Counted from the stretch's first letter, positions 1 to 6,921 are shown. The stretch: DNA of 7,494 nt from Treponema sp. (GCA_031254385.1 JAIRUO010000292.1:1-7494); one strand, 5' to 3'. The notes: generated by a model not told the origin, from the letters alone. Made by a program: numbers and translations.

Positions 1-674
1 TTCTGTTTCATTTCCTCGACCTTTATACCAAAAAGGCGAAGGGCTTCTAGGGTCATATCCACATAAGGACGTGATTCCAGGACTTCTGTTATGCGAATCA
101 GGCTGTCGCCTTCGAGCAGGGGGAGGGCGAACAGCAGGCCGCTGATAAATTGGGAGGAGATATTTCCGGGTATGGTGTACTCCCCGCTTTTCAATTTGCC
201 TTCGCAAGTCAGGGGGGACGATCCGGGCGCGGAAAGGGTGCAGCCGTGGGCTTGCATTTCCTCATACAGCCCAGACAGCGGGCGGCTAGGCAAGCGGCCC
301 TTCATGTTGAACGATGTCCGCAAACCCAGAGCTCCGCAGACTGGAAGCAGAAACCGGAGCGTTGATCCGCTTTCGCCGCAATCCAGAATATATTCCGTGT
401 CTCCGTTCCCAGTCCTCCGGTCCCCTAGTCCCTTCGTCCCCGGTCCCCTAGTCCCTTCTTTTACAATAAACCCGTCATTTTCATATTTTACCACCGCGCC
501 CATAGCTTCCAGGCAGCGAGCGGTTGCGTCAATATCCTCTGAGCGTTCCGGGCAGCGGACAAAACATTCCTCTTGAGCAAGGGCGGCGCAGATCAATAGG
601 CGGTGGGCTGCGGATTTAGACGTAATAGCTTTAACTACGCCGCCTTGTACTGGTTTAGTTATCATAATGATCAT
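1..674 (-). CDS. aroA: 3-phosphoshikimate 1-carboxyvinyltransferase (EPSP synthase), N-terminal half, cut by window edge
   Basis: EPSP synthase transfers enolpyruvate from PEP to shikimate-3-phosphate in the cytoplasmic shikimate pathway. About 224 of a usual 420-430 residues are visible; the frame is open to base 1. Seen motifs: SKSAAHR (19-25, with the substrate-binding Lys20 and Arg25), LDCGESGSTLRF (97-108, PEP/glyphosate-site loop), GRLPSRPL (about 127-134), PGNISSQFISGLL (Ser-Ser-Gln shikimate-phosphate site) and ESRPYVDMT near the edge. The start at 674 lies 1 base after the aroB stop; AGGGGCGG sits about 7 bases upstream. An in-frame ATG at 665 is the alternative start. It is the fourth gene of the aro operon. 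Residues about 74-92 (rich in Gly, Arg, Thr) are encoded by a G-rich tandem repeat and look like an insertion between the FIVK strand and the YILDCGESG motif. Family assignment is secure; whether the insertion affects activity is unknown. Confidence 0.95.
   Translation of the reverse strand, partial: MIIMITKPVQGGVVKAITSKSAAHRLLICAALAQEECFVRCPERSEDIDATARCLEAMGAVVKYENDGFIVKEGTRGPGTKGLGDRRTGNGDTEYILDCGESGSTLRFLLPVCGALGLRTSFNMKGRLPSRPLSGLYEEMQAHGCTLSAPGSSPLTCEGKLKSGEYTIPGNISSQFISGLLFALPLLEGDSLIRITEVLESRPYVDMTLEALRLFGIKVEEMKQ
417..458. repeat. 23-base tandem G-rich minisatellite inside aroA
   Basis: Two identical 19-base copies (417-435 and 440-458 on the plus strand, ccggtcccctagtcccttc) lie at a 23-base period. 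On the coding strand they read as GGGACTAGGGGACC runs. They encode the Gly/Arg/Thr-rich insert at about residues 74-92 of AroA. The unit is not a multiple of three, yet the whole insert keeps the frame. Confidence 0.85.
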
Positions 675-675
675 C

Positions 676-1740
676 TTAATCCGCCCCTGCTTCCAGACCC
701 AGACTCAGTAGCTTCTCCAGTTCATCCACACGGACTTCCTGTAAAACGCATCTTCCGATTTCAGCAGGGAAAACCATTGTTAGGCTATTCCCCTCTCGTT
801 TTTTGTCAGAAAGGCAGGCTTGGGCCAAATCCGCCGCGTTATAAACCGTATTGATCGGTAGCTTATAAGAATTAAGCATACTCAGCATGTCGCGTGCGCA
901 TTGCGCGTTACAAATGCCCATTCGGGCGGCTGCCCGTGATATTATTGCCATTCCGGCACTCACAGCGCTGCCGTGGGTGGTTTCGTATTTACTGAGCAAT
1001 TCAATTGCGTGTCCGGCGGTATGGCCAAAATTGAGCAGCTTCCGCGATCCGGTCTCGAACTCATCTTTCACGACTATATCGCGCTTGATTTCAACACAGT
1101 GAGCGATTACGTTTTCCAGTTGCGTATTAATGGGCGTTTCAAAAGATTCAAACAAAAGCTTGTCAGCAATTGCGCCGGTCTTTATTACTTCGGCGCAGCC
1201 ATCCTGATAAACTTGAGGGCTCAGTGTGGAAAGCAGGGAAATGTCGCAGATCACAGCGTCTGGTTGATAAAACGCACCTGCAAGATTTTTCCCTGCCGCC
1301 AGATCAATGGCGGTCTTTCCGCCGACCGATGAATCCACCGCCGCAAGTAGGGTGGTTGGCAGTTGTGCGAAATGTATTCCGCGCATATAGCAGGCCGCAG
1401 CGAATCCAGCCAAATCCCCGACAACGCCGCCGCCAAGGGCAACTACCAGGTCCTTTCGCGTGAATTTTTCTTCTGCCAGAAAGTTAAGAATCGATAAAAA
1501 ATTATCTCCGTTTTTGGATGCTTCTCCGTGGGGAATAACATAAGGTGCAACACGATACCCGTTAGTCGCAAGAGAATTAGTCAGCCTCCCGGCATATAGT
1601 GCCGCTCCAATGTCGTCCGTGATAATGGCGGCTGACTGTCCTCCGGCTACATTTCTCAGAATAGATCCAGCCTTATCCAATAGACCTTCGCCGATGGTGA
1701 TTTCATAAGTTTTAGAGGCGTGCACCGTAATCGTTCTCAT
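676..1740 (-). CDS. aroB: 3-dehydroquinate synthase
   Basis: This 354-residue protein converts DAHP to 3-dehydroquinate, the second step of the shikimate pathway, using NAD+ and a divalent metal in the cytoplasm. The length is normal for the family. Seen: the GEASKNGDN segment (72-80), the NAD-binding GGGVVGDLAGFAA stretch (103-115), LPTTLLAAVDSSVGGKTAID (127-146), and the probable metal ligands Glu184 (in AEVIKTG), His240 (in LNFGHTAGHAIE) and His256 (in THGSAV). The ATG overlaps the tyrA stop as ATGA (1737-1740), and no strong ribosome binding site is visible, so translational coupling to tyrA is likely. Its TAA stop is 1 base from the aroA start. All key motifs are present, so it should be functional. 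Confidence 0.97.
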   Translation of the reverse strand: MRTITVHASKTYEITIGEGLLDKAGSILRNVAGGQSAAIITDDIGAALYAGRLTNSLATNGYRVAPYVIPHGEASKNGDNFLSILNFLAEEKFTRKDLVVALGGGVVGDLAGFAAACYMRGIHFAQLPTTLLAAVDSSVGGKTAIDLAAGKNLAGAFYQPDAVICDISLLSTLSPQVYQDGCAEVIKTGAIADKLLFESFETPINTQLENVIAHCVEIKRDIVVKDEFETGSRKLLNFGHTAGHAIELLSKYETTHGSAVSAGMAIISRAAARMGICNAQCARDMLSMLNSYKLPINTVYNAADLAQACLSDKKREGNSLTMVFPAEIGRCVLQEVRVDELEKLLSLGLEAGAD

Positions 1741-2570
1741 TCGCTGTCCACTTCTTTTTTTATACGGCTACCTTCTTCCAGCAATTCTATCAATCCGGCA
1801 GCGTCTTGCGCGTCAAGGGCGTTACGGTAAAGGGAGACTGCTTCTATAAAGCTGTCCAGCTCATGAATAAGAAAATCTCTGTTTCCCATAAAAAGCTCCG
1901 TCCACATACGCGCATCTAGCCGCGCAACGCGGGTCAGGTCTTTATAGCTCCCAGCGGAGAACCCTTTATGTTCTCTGGCAGTTGGGCTCTTAATAAAAGC
2001 ATTTGAAACCAGATGGGCCATCTGTGAGCTAAAGGCAATCATCTTATCATGCTTTTCTGCGGTAGTAACCGTCAGATGGCCAAAGCCAGCCGGCTTTAAC
2101 AATTCCTCTATGCGCCCAAACAAAGTCGCATCATCATAAACGGGCGGCACAAGTATCATAGACGCGCCGTGAAAAAGGTTGGCCCTGCTGTTCTTAAACC
2201 CCGCCTTGTGACTGCCAGCCATAGGGTGGCCGCCGACGAAGATAAATCCGTATTGTTTTGCCAAGAGGAAGCACCTGTCGCAGACAAAGCGCTTGATACC
2301 GCAGCAATCAAAAACAGCAGTATTTTTGCCAATGTGCGGCGCGGCGTTTTCAAGATACCTTACCGCAGTTCCGGGAAAAACCGCGATAAACAGCGCATCG
2401 CATAAAGCGGTGGCACTTTCGTCTAACACTCCGTCTATAGCGCCGGAAAGTTGCGCAAAACTCTGTATTGCGCTGTCTATGTCGAAACCGTAAACCTTGT
2501 GCCCTTTGTCGCGGTAAGCCTTGGCAAGAGAACCGCCAATCAGCCCCAGGCCGACAATCCCGACCGTCAT
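1737..2570 (-). CDS. tyrA: Prephenate dehydrogenase (short form, no ACT domain)
   Basis: This 277-residue enzyme oxidatively decarboxylates prephenate to 4-hydroxyphenylpyruvate on the way to tyrosine. The N-terminal Rossmann fold shows GIVGLGLIGGSLAKA (4-18, the GxGxxG NAD(P)-binding loop) followed by an acidic residue in YGFD (27-30). The substrate region has GGHPMAGSHKAG (113-124) with the conserved catalytic-type His115. The helical dimerisation half carries SSQMAHLVSNAF and GSYKDLTRVA. No C-terminal ACT domain follows, so tyrosine feedback through such a domain is not expected. An arogenate preference cannot be excluded from sequence alone. The start overlaps the aroF stop by 4 bases and the stop overlaps aroB by 4 bases, typical of a coupled operon. 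Confidence 0.94.
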   Translation of the reverse strand: MTVGIVGLGLIGGSLAKAYRDKGHKVYGFDIDSAIQSFAQLSGAIDGVLDESATALCDALFIAVFPGTAVRYLENAAPHIGKNTAVFDCCGIKRFVCDRCFLLAKQYGFIFVGGHPMAGSHKAGFKNSRANLFHGASMILVPPVYDDATLFGRIEELLKPAGFGHLTVTTAEKHDKMIAFSSQMAHLVSNAFIKSPTAREHKGFSAGSYKDLTRVARLDARMWTELFMGNRDFLIHELDSFIEAVSLYRNALDAQDAAGLIELLEEGSRIKKEVDSE

Positions 2571-3571
2571 TCCGCAAGCGCCTCTCTAATCCGGCGTATC
2601 TTTTTTGCCACATCGCCGAATTGTTCAGGCGTAAGGGACTGAGCCCCGTCGCATAGCGCATTGACAGGATCGTTATGCACTTCGATCATAATGCCGTTCG
2701 CGCCCGCCGCAGCCGCAGCCATAGCCATAGGCTTTACCAGCCGGGCAATGCCTGAAGCATGGCTGGGGTCGACGACTATGGGCAGGTGGGACAGTTCTTT
2801 CAGCATAGGCACTGCCGAAAGGTCCAGCGTATTGCGCGTATAAGTCTCAAAAGTGCGTATCCCGCGCTCGCAGAGGATGACATTGTGATTCCCCCCGGAC
2901 ATGATGTATTCCGCGCTCATAAGGAGTTCCTGCAAGGTATTGGCCATCCCACGCTTTAGCAGAACCGGCTTGCGGGTCGTGCCCAGTTCTTTAAGTAGCT
3001 CAAAATTCTGCATATTGCGCGCACCCACCTGGATTATGTCTACCTGCTCAAACATGGGCAGATGGTTCGCGTTCATAATCTCCGTAACAATGGGCATGCC
3101 TGTTTTCTTTTTTGCCTCTAAAAGCAATTCAATGCCGTCCGCTCGCAGCCCCTGAAAATCGTAGGGCGAAGTACGGGGCTTAAACGCGCCGCCTCTTAAA
3201 ATAGACGCGCCACTTTCCTTTACGCTTTGCGCGATAGCCAGTATCTGCTCCGATGACTCCACCGAGCAGGGCCCGGCAATCAACTGAAAATGAGGCCCCC
3301 CGATTTTAAGCCCACCAACTTCAATAATGCTGTCGTCCGGGTGAAATTTGCGGTTCGCGCTCTTAAACGGCTCGGTAATACGCTTTACCGACTCCACCAT
3401 ATCAAGACCTTCCAGCAGTTCCGTATCAATCTGCCTTGTATCCCCAATCAGGCCAAGTATGGTTTGAAACTCGCCCTTAGAAATATGTACCTTTAGCCCC
3501 CTGCCTTCCAGCCATACAGTGAGGTTTCCAATTTGTTCTTCTGTCGTACCGGGTTTTAAGACCGCTACCAT
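2567..3571 (-). CDS. aroF: 3-deoxy-7-phosphoheptulonate (DAHP) synthase with N-terminal regulatory domain
   Basis: It condenses PEP and erythrose-4-phosphate to DAHP, the committed step of the aromatic pathway. It has 334 residues from the ATG at 3571. I chose that start because GGAGG lies 4 bases upstream; an in-frame ATG at 3586 has no comparable site. Residues 1-70 form the small ferredoxin-like domain found in type I-beta DAHP synthases (starts MVAVLKPGTTEEQI), usually an allosteric module. The catalytic barrel shows LIAGPCSVES (97-106), RGGAFKPRTSPYDFQG (126-141), GARNMQNFELLKELG, VLLKRGMANTLQE and VVDPSHASG. Likely metal ligands are Cys102, His271, Glu297 and Asp301. First gene of the operon, preceded by a TTGACA/TATATT promoter. 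Some clostridial genomes label this gene aroG or aroH; the function is secure. Confidence 0.96.
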   Translation of the reverse strand: MVAVLKPGTTEEQIGNLTVWLEGRGLKVHISKGEFQTILGLIGDTRQIDTELLEGLDMVESVKRITEPFKSANRKFHPDDSIIEVGGLKIGGPHFQLIAGPCSVESSEQILAIAQSVKESGASILRGGAFKPRTSPYDFQGLRADGIELLLEAKKKTGMPIVTEIMNANHLPMFEQVDIIQVGARNMQNFELLKELGTTRKPVLLKRGMANTLQELLMSAEYIMSGGNHNVILCERGIRTFETYTRNTLDLSAVPMLKELSHLPIVVDPSHASGIARLVKPMAMAAAAAGANGIMIEVHNDPVNALCDGAQSLTPEQFGDVAKKIRRIREALAE

Positions 3572-3611
3572 ATCGCCTCCAACCATTTCTAATTATTCGC
3601 CTTTGCATGGA

Positions 3612-3641
3612 AATATATCTTAATGAAAGACAGTTTGTCAA
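3612..3641 (-). promoter_or_regulatory. Sigma-70-type promoter of the aro operon
   Basis: On the minus strand, TTGACA (3641-3636) is followed after 18 bases by TATATT (3617-3612). This predicts a start of transcription about 30-35 bases before the aroF ATG. That leader is too short for a peptide attenuator or T-box, so regulation would have to come from an operator or from feedback on the enzyme. Match to consensus is seen; activity is inferred. Confidence 0.7.
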
Positions 3642-3649
3642 TAAATAAT

Positions 3650-3735
3650 AGGGGTTAGGGATTAGGGCTTAGGGATTAGGGCTTAGGGATTAGGGGTTAG
3701 GATTTAGGGATTGGGGAGTAGGGAAGAGAAGGGGG
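3650..3735 (+). repeat. Telomere-like NTTAGGG heptamer array in the aroF/hydrolase intergenic region
   Basis: Ten consecutive 7-base units run from 3654 to 3723. The first six are exact NTTAGGG (alternating ATTAGGG and CTTAGGG, giving a 14-base higher-order period), followed by decayed units and a final GGGGG run to 3735. All G-tracts are on the plus strand, so the strand could fold into G-quadruplexes. It fills the gap between the divergent aro promoter and the hydrolase gene and encodes nothing. Confidence 0.9.
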
Positions 3736-3765
3736 TACAAAATCAGCATGGATACATCATATAAT
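3736..3765 (+). promoter_or_regulatory. Possible promoter of the hydrolase gene
   Basis: A perfect TATAAT lies at 3760-3765, with only a weak -35 candidate (TACAAA, 3736-3741, spacer 18). It would start transcription about 5 bases before the ATG at 3777, giving an almost leaderless mRNA. The -10 match is seen; use as a promoter is a guess. Confidence 0.35.
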
Positions 3766-3776
3766 AGGGTTACATC

Positions 3777-4559
3777 ATGAAATTGAAATGGTACGGGACA
3801 GCCTCAATACTGCTTGAAAAAGAAGGGACGCAGTTGCTTTTTGATCCGTTTCTTTCGTTAAATGGTACAACCTTCAAGCCCTCAATAGACGATTTTGCGG
3901 CAGTTAAAAACATATTTGTAACGCATGGCCATCTCGATCATATAATAGATATTCCGCTTATCGCAGAACGGGGCGGCAATAAAGCCACAGTCTACTGTAC
4001 TGCGACACCATATAAAGTATTGACTTCAAAAGGAGTAGCCAATGAACAAATCCATAAAATTGCGCCCGGAGATGTTCTGAATATCGGATCATTTGAAGTT
4101 CGAGTATTGAAAGGCAAGCACATCGAATTCAACAAGGGCTTGATATTGAAAACTATCCTCAACCCACGTGTCCTTGCCTACCGCGACAATTTGATGTTTA
4201 TAAGCAGAGAAAACAAAGTCTGTATTGAAGCCGGAGAAACCGTGGTTTTTGATATATACTCTTCCCAAGAGCATATCCTTTTATTGGGCAGTTTGAATTT
4301 GGACGAGCATACAGAATACCCTACAGGTGTTGACTTGCTCATATTGCCGCTACAGGGGCGTTCTGATATTAGCAGATATGCTATACCGTTTATTGATCGC
4401 CTGCTTCCAAAAAAAGTATTGCTGGATCATTTTGACGACACCTTCCCGCCTATATCTTCCGCTGTCGATACAGGATCGTTTGTCAAACTCCTGGCAGAAA
4501 AGCATCCGAGCATTACGGTCATAAGTACGCGGGCAGGCAATGAATGGATTAATATATAG
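3777..4559 (+). CDS. Metallo-beta-lactamase-fold hydrolase, function unknown
   Basis: This 260-residue cytoplasmic protein (no signal peptide) has the metallo-beta-lactamase fold of the UlaG-like / Lactamase_B_2 type. It starts MKLKWYGTASILLE, normal for the group. The dinuclear metal motif HxHxDH is complete at residues 50-55 (THGHLDH). Further likely metal-site residues are His115 (GKHIEF) and the C-terminal LLDHFDDTFPP (215-225). The substrate cannot be read from sequence; family members include phosphodiesterases, lactonases and nucleases. Only a weak AGGG lies upstream of the start. It is followed after 49 bases by the methyltransferase on the same strand, so the two may be co-transcribed, but no functional link is evident. 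Confidence 0.88.
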   Translation: MKLKWYGTASILLEKEGTQLLFDPFLSLNGTTFKPSIDDFAAVKNIFVTHGHLDHIIDIPLIAERGGNKATVYCTATPYKVLTSKGVANEQIHKIAPGDVLNIGSFEVRVLKGKHIEFNKGLILKTILNPRVLAYRDNLMFISRENKVCIEAGETVVFDIYSSQEHILLLGSLNLDEHTEYPTGVDLLILPLQGRSDISRYAIPFIDRLLPKKVLLDHFDDTFPPISSAVDTGSFVKLLAEKHPSITVISTRAGNEWINI

Positions 4560-4596
4560 GCAAGCAGGCTGTCATCTTGCTGGAGTTTATGGATAT

Positions 4597-4602
4597 AGGA
4601 GG
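4597..4602 (+). promoter_or_regulatory. Strong ribosome binding site (AGGAGG) of the methyltransferase
   Basis: AGGAGG ends 6 bases before the ATG at 4609. This fixes the start at MSNIF, downstream of an earlier in-frame ATG at 4540 that overlaps the hydrolase gene. Confidence 0.85.
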
Positions 4603-4608
4603 AAAATA

Positions 4609-5349
4609 ATGAGTAATATATTTTCAAATAAGTTCATCGCTGATGAAAAGAATCTTGCGTTGTTGAAAGACACAATGTGGGGTCCCAATGCCATACGACA
4701 GGCTGAGGAATTGGCTTCGTATTTCACAATCACTAAGGATATGCGAATCCTTGATTTAGGTTGTGGATTGGGCTTGTCATCGCTGTACTTGGTGCAAGCA
4801 CATGGCGCAGAGGTTTTTGCCACCGACCTATATGCTGACCCGACAGAAAATCATGAGAGATTTCAATCCCTCGGCATTGCGGATAAAATCGTTCCGATGA
4901 TGCTAGACGCAACGCAGCCCTTGCCTTTTGCAAAGGGTTATTTCGATGTGATTTTTTAAGTTGGCGCATACAACATATTTGGCGATAACGAGGAAATGCT
5001 GCCAAAGCTTATTCCTTATGTAAAAAAAGGCGGCTATATTGCGGTGGCATTCCCCGGATTGAAGCATGATTTTGGCGACAATGTTCCGCCAGAAATGCAA
5101 CCGTTCTGGGCTGTTCCTGATGTTGCAAGATGCGTCCGCGGCATTGAATGGTGGAAGGACTTGTTTAGCAAAGCAGAGGGCATAGAAATTGTAAACATCA
5201 GCGAAATGGCTTGCCATGATATCGCTTGGAAAGAATACCTTGCAAAACTTAACCCTTGTGTTGAAGAAGAGAAATGGGATTTGGATATGATGATCGCAGA
5301 AGACGGGAAGTATTATAATACAATCCAGTTGATTGCCAAAGTCATCTGA
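4609..5349 (+). pseudogene. SAM-dependent class I methyltransferase broken by one in-frame TAA
   Basis: The frame from ATG 4609 to TGA 5347-5349 spans 246 codon positions and is interrupted only at codon 117 (TAA, 4957-4959). No frame change occurs: the text on either side joins as FDVIF-stop-VGAYNIFGDNEEMLPKL, where relatives, as I recall them, have Ser or Thr. TCA to TAA would be a single C-to-A change. Residues 47-58 (ILDLGCGLGLSS) are the SAM-binding motif I, Asp73 in ATDLY is the acidic ribose-binding position, and LDATQPLPF (99-107) and FDVIF (112-116) are later core motifs. The C-terminal half (KKGGYIAVAFPG, IQLIAKVI end) is complete. The first fragment alone lacks half of the fold. 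The substrate is unknown; small-molecule methylation is usual for the family. The rest of the sequence is well preserved, so the mutation is recent or a sequencing error. Confidence 0.85.
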
Positions 5350-5352
5350 AAC

Positions 5353-5365
5353 GGTGCCAGGCACC
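5353..5365. repeat. GGTGCCAGGCACC palindrome, left copy
   Basis: Two 6-base arms (GGTGCC / GGCACC) flank one central base. It starts 4 bases after the methyltransferase stop codon. The flanking AAAC is also shared with the copy at 7099, giving a 16-base identical block (5349-5364 and 7095-7110). From memory, such palindromes recur as dispersed REP-like elements in several Firmicutes; I could not check this. Confidence 0.8.
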
Positions 5366-5368
5366 TTT

Positions 5369-5390
5369 GCGTAACAATCCTGTTATATGC
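5369..5390 (-). other. Truncated attC half-site of the lipoprotein cassette
   Basis: On the plus strand, GCGTAACAATCCTGTTATATGC closely matches the right half of the complete attC at 6037-6057; ACAATCCTGTTAT is identical. On the minus strand this is the R''-L'' half, placed just after the lipoprotein gene as a cassette recombination site should be. The hairpin tip and the L'-R' half are missing; the sequence runs into the GGTGCCAGGCACC palindrome instead. Confidence 0.65.
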
Positions 5391-5436
5391 AGTGTGCCTT
5401 TATTTCTTTATTTTTTTTAAAATTCAAAAATATTTT

Positions 5437-5781
5437 CTATTGAATAATTAATCTATCCCGATCTGTACTGACCATAACTATTAAATATTGCCTTTGTGAT
5501 TTTTTTCCAATTATGTATATATATCTATTTTTGGACACATTTATTTGTTTTATTTTATTTTTATTAATACTACCTATCTTACTTCCATTACGATAAAAAA
5601 CTTCTATTGTTTCATCTGTTTTGTTCTCTACATATATTCGGTAATGATAGCCTAAAACACCATCCTTATCATCCGTCTCCCAATAAGACGCAGTATCCAC
5701 ACCAAAAATAGAATCAAAAAGGGCAACACATGAAGAGAGCATTATTGATATAAGAAAAATAAATACCCATAGTTTTTTCAT
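5437..5781 (-). CDS. Small predicted lipoprotein, cassette-borne, function unknown
   Basis: This protein of 114 residues starts at the ATG at 5781, chosen because GAGGAG lies 9 bases upstream; an earlier in-frame ATG at 5832 has no such site. Residues 1-18 form a lipoprotein signal: KK, the hydrophobic stretch LWVFIFLISIM, then the lipobox LSSC with Cys18 as the lipidation site. The mature part of about 97 residues is polar and looks beta-rich (GYHYRIYVENKT, then RYIYIIG). I do not recognise a family. It would be anchored to the outer face of the cytoplasmic membrane, or to the outer membrane in a diderm. Single small secreted or lipidated proteins are common cargo of integron cassettes. Base composition is far more AT-rich than the aro operon, consistent with transfer. 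The frame is intact. Confidence 0.75.
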   Translation of the reverse strand: MKKLWVFIFLISIMLSSCVALFDSIFGVDTASYWETDDKDGVLGYHYRIYVENKTDETIEVFYRNGSKIGSINKNKIKQINVSKNRYIYIIGKKSQRQYLIVMVSTDRDRLIIQ

Positions 5782-5855
5782 ATAATATGTCTCCTCAAAA
5801 TTGGATATTAAAGAATACTCTAGATACCCCAAGTTTGTTTAATTTTCCTATATTT

Positions 5856-5870
5856 TTGATAATTTATCAA
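5856..5870. promoter_or_regulatory. Operator-like palindrome upstream of the lipoprotein gene
   Basis: TTGATAA-T-TTATCAA is a perfect inverted repeat of 7-base arms with a 1-base centre, about 75 bases before the lipoprotein start. It could be a dimeric repressor site, but in such AT-rich DNA it may be chance. The rest of the 214-base stretch 5782-5995 shows no convincing gene or consensus promoter. Confidence 0.3.
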
Positions 5871-5994
5871 CAAAAATTACAAAAACTTTTTTTTATCAAA
5901 TTTACCTTTACCAATGTGCTATTTAAAGGTTTCCAATTTTTTATATTTTATTCCTTATCAAATACCATTTTATTAACATTTTTGGGCACATTGC

Positions 5995-6057
5995 ACATAA
6001 CGTAAAAGTTGTAACCCGAGCCGCTTTAGCGGCGAAGCGTATACAATCCTGTTATGC
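5995..6057 (-). other. Complete attC-like recombination site of the acetyltransferase cassette
   Basis: On the minus strand the order is R'' GCATAAC (6057-6051), spacer agg, L'' ATTGTA (6047-6042), central hairpin, L' TACAAC (6013-6008), a 6-base spacer and R' GTTATGT (6001-5995). R'' and R' pair over 7 bases with one G:T, and L''/L' pair over 6 with one wobble. At the tip GCCGCT/AGCGGC (6020-6025, 6028-6033) is a perfect 6-base stem. The nested stems with unpaired spacers have the architecture of an integron attC of about 63 bases. R' departs from GTTRRRY at one position. Confidence 0.75.
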
Positions 6058-6101
6058 GACGTTTTGGCTGATTTTTGCTAGTCAATATTTCTTTGGTGTT
6101 A

Positions 6102-6902
6102 TTAAAATAGTATTTTACACTTATCACTTTTTTCAAAAATAATTTGTTTTACTGGATATTCTTTTATAATTTCAAAGCCAAGCCTTTTAGCCAAACATAT
6201 AGAACTTTCATTGAATTTATAACAATCCCATTTCGGTAATAAATTCCTGGATAAGCATTCATTTATAAACCTTTTTGATAATACCTTTCCAAGGCCTTTA
6301 TTTCGATAATTTTCATTTGTTACTATATCTATCTCCACCTCATTTTTATATACTCCAGCGCTAAAGATTAAACTTGCAATCACATTCTCAAGCGATAAAA
6401 AAAAGCCAAATCCTTTTTCCAAAAACATTTCTATACTATCCCAAAAATTAGTAATTGGATTATGATTTTGAACAACCATTTTTTCTACATTATTTTCATT
6501 AATTTTTTCTATTTTGTAATAAGCCTCTATTTCGGGCAGTTTTGTAAATATGCTTCTATTAAATTTCCATTCATATCTGGGAAAATCATTAGTTTTTACA
6601 GAAAAGTTATTTTCAACTATACTTTCCCATTTTTCATCAAGTCCCCACCATATATACTCTTTACTATTATGTTCTCTAAACAATTTAGTTGCATCATTAA
6701 TTAGCTCTCCATTGTCTATGTAATTACCAATGAAATAAACCTAGTTTAAACGGTTTACCACAAGTGCATTCTGTTTTGTTTCATCAATATATATGTTTCC
6801 ATCGATATCTTTATTGATTGTTGAAATCAGTAACGGGTAAAAGCCATTTGAGGAATTTACTAGATCCATTATTTCGGCATAATACTCTTTTCTTAGTATC
6901 AT
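6102..6902 (-). pseudogene. GNAT-family N-acetyltransferase with an in-frame TAG at codon 54
   Basis: From ATG 6902 (AGGAGAGG just upstream) to TAA 6102-6104 there are 266 codon positions in one frame. It is broken only by TAG at 6743-6741 (codon 54), between NALVVNRLN and VYFIGNYIDNGELI. Length and layout resemble two-part GNAT acetyltransferases of the GNAT_acetyltran (PF12746) type: an N-terminal accessory region, then a C-terminal acetyl-CoA fold. Seen: EIDIVTNENYRNKGLG (acetyl-CoA pyrophosphate loop, RxxGxG-like) and the late motif WDCYKFNESSICLAKRLGF. The acceptor substrate is unknown. A fragment could restart at TTG 6683 and would keep the catalytic domain. The gene sits alone in an integron-like cassette with its own promoter. 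One substitution explains the stop; readthrough or sequencing error cannot be excluded. Confidence 0.8.
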
Positions 6903-6921
6903 CTAACCTCTCCTGACAATT

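Larger units (their letters stand above)
5369..6000 (-). mobile_element. Integron-like gene cassette carrying a lipoprotein (attC truncated)
   Basis: The cassette is read on the minus strand. It begins after the G of the R' core GTTATGT (6001-5995), contains one gene, and ends in an attC half-site at 5390-5369. The cassette start (plus strand 5985-6001, ggcacattgcacataac) matches the inverse complement of the bases at its R'' end (5382-5398) at 15 of 17 positions. This pairing would rebuild the attC outer stem in an excised circle. The segment is very AT-rich compared with the aro genes. No integrase gene is in the window. Confidence 0.65.

Noticed and set aside
91..576. Long plus-strand open frame (161 codons) over aroA, and others over the aro genes
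   Set aside because: They are antisense shadows of clearly conserved minus-strand enzymes and show no motif or ribosome binding site.
5353..5365. Rho-independent terminator after the methyltransferase
   Set aside because: The palindrome has a 1-base centre, so the usable hairpin is only about 4 pairs, and it is followed by just three T residues.
5787..6005. 72-codon plus-strand hydrophobic open frame, possible small membrane protein
   Set aside because: It lies in AT-rich DNA opposite the lipoprotein leader, is driven by T-runs coding for Phe, and runs through the attC core.
4957..6743. Stop-codon reassignment as the cause of both in-frame stops (TAA and TAG)
   Set aside because: Neighbouring genes end properly at TAA (aroB, GNAT), TAG (hydrolase) and TGA (tyrA, aroF, methyltransferase), so all three codons act as stops here. 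Selenocysteine would need TGA.
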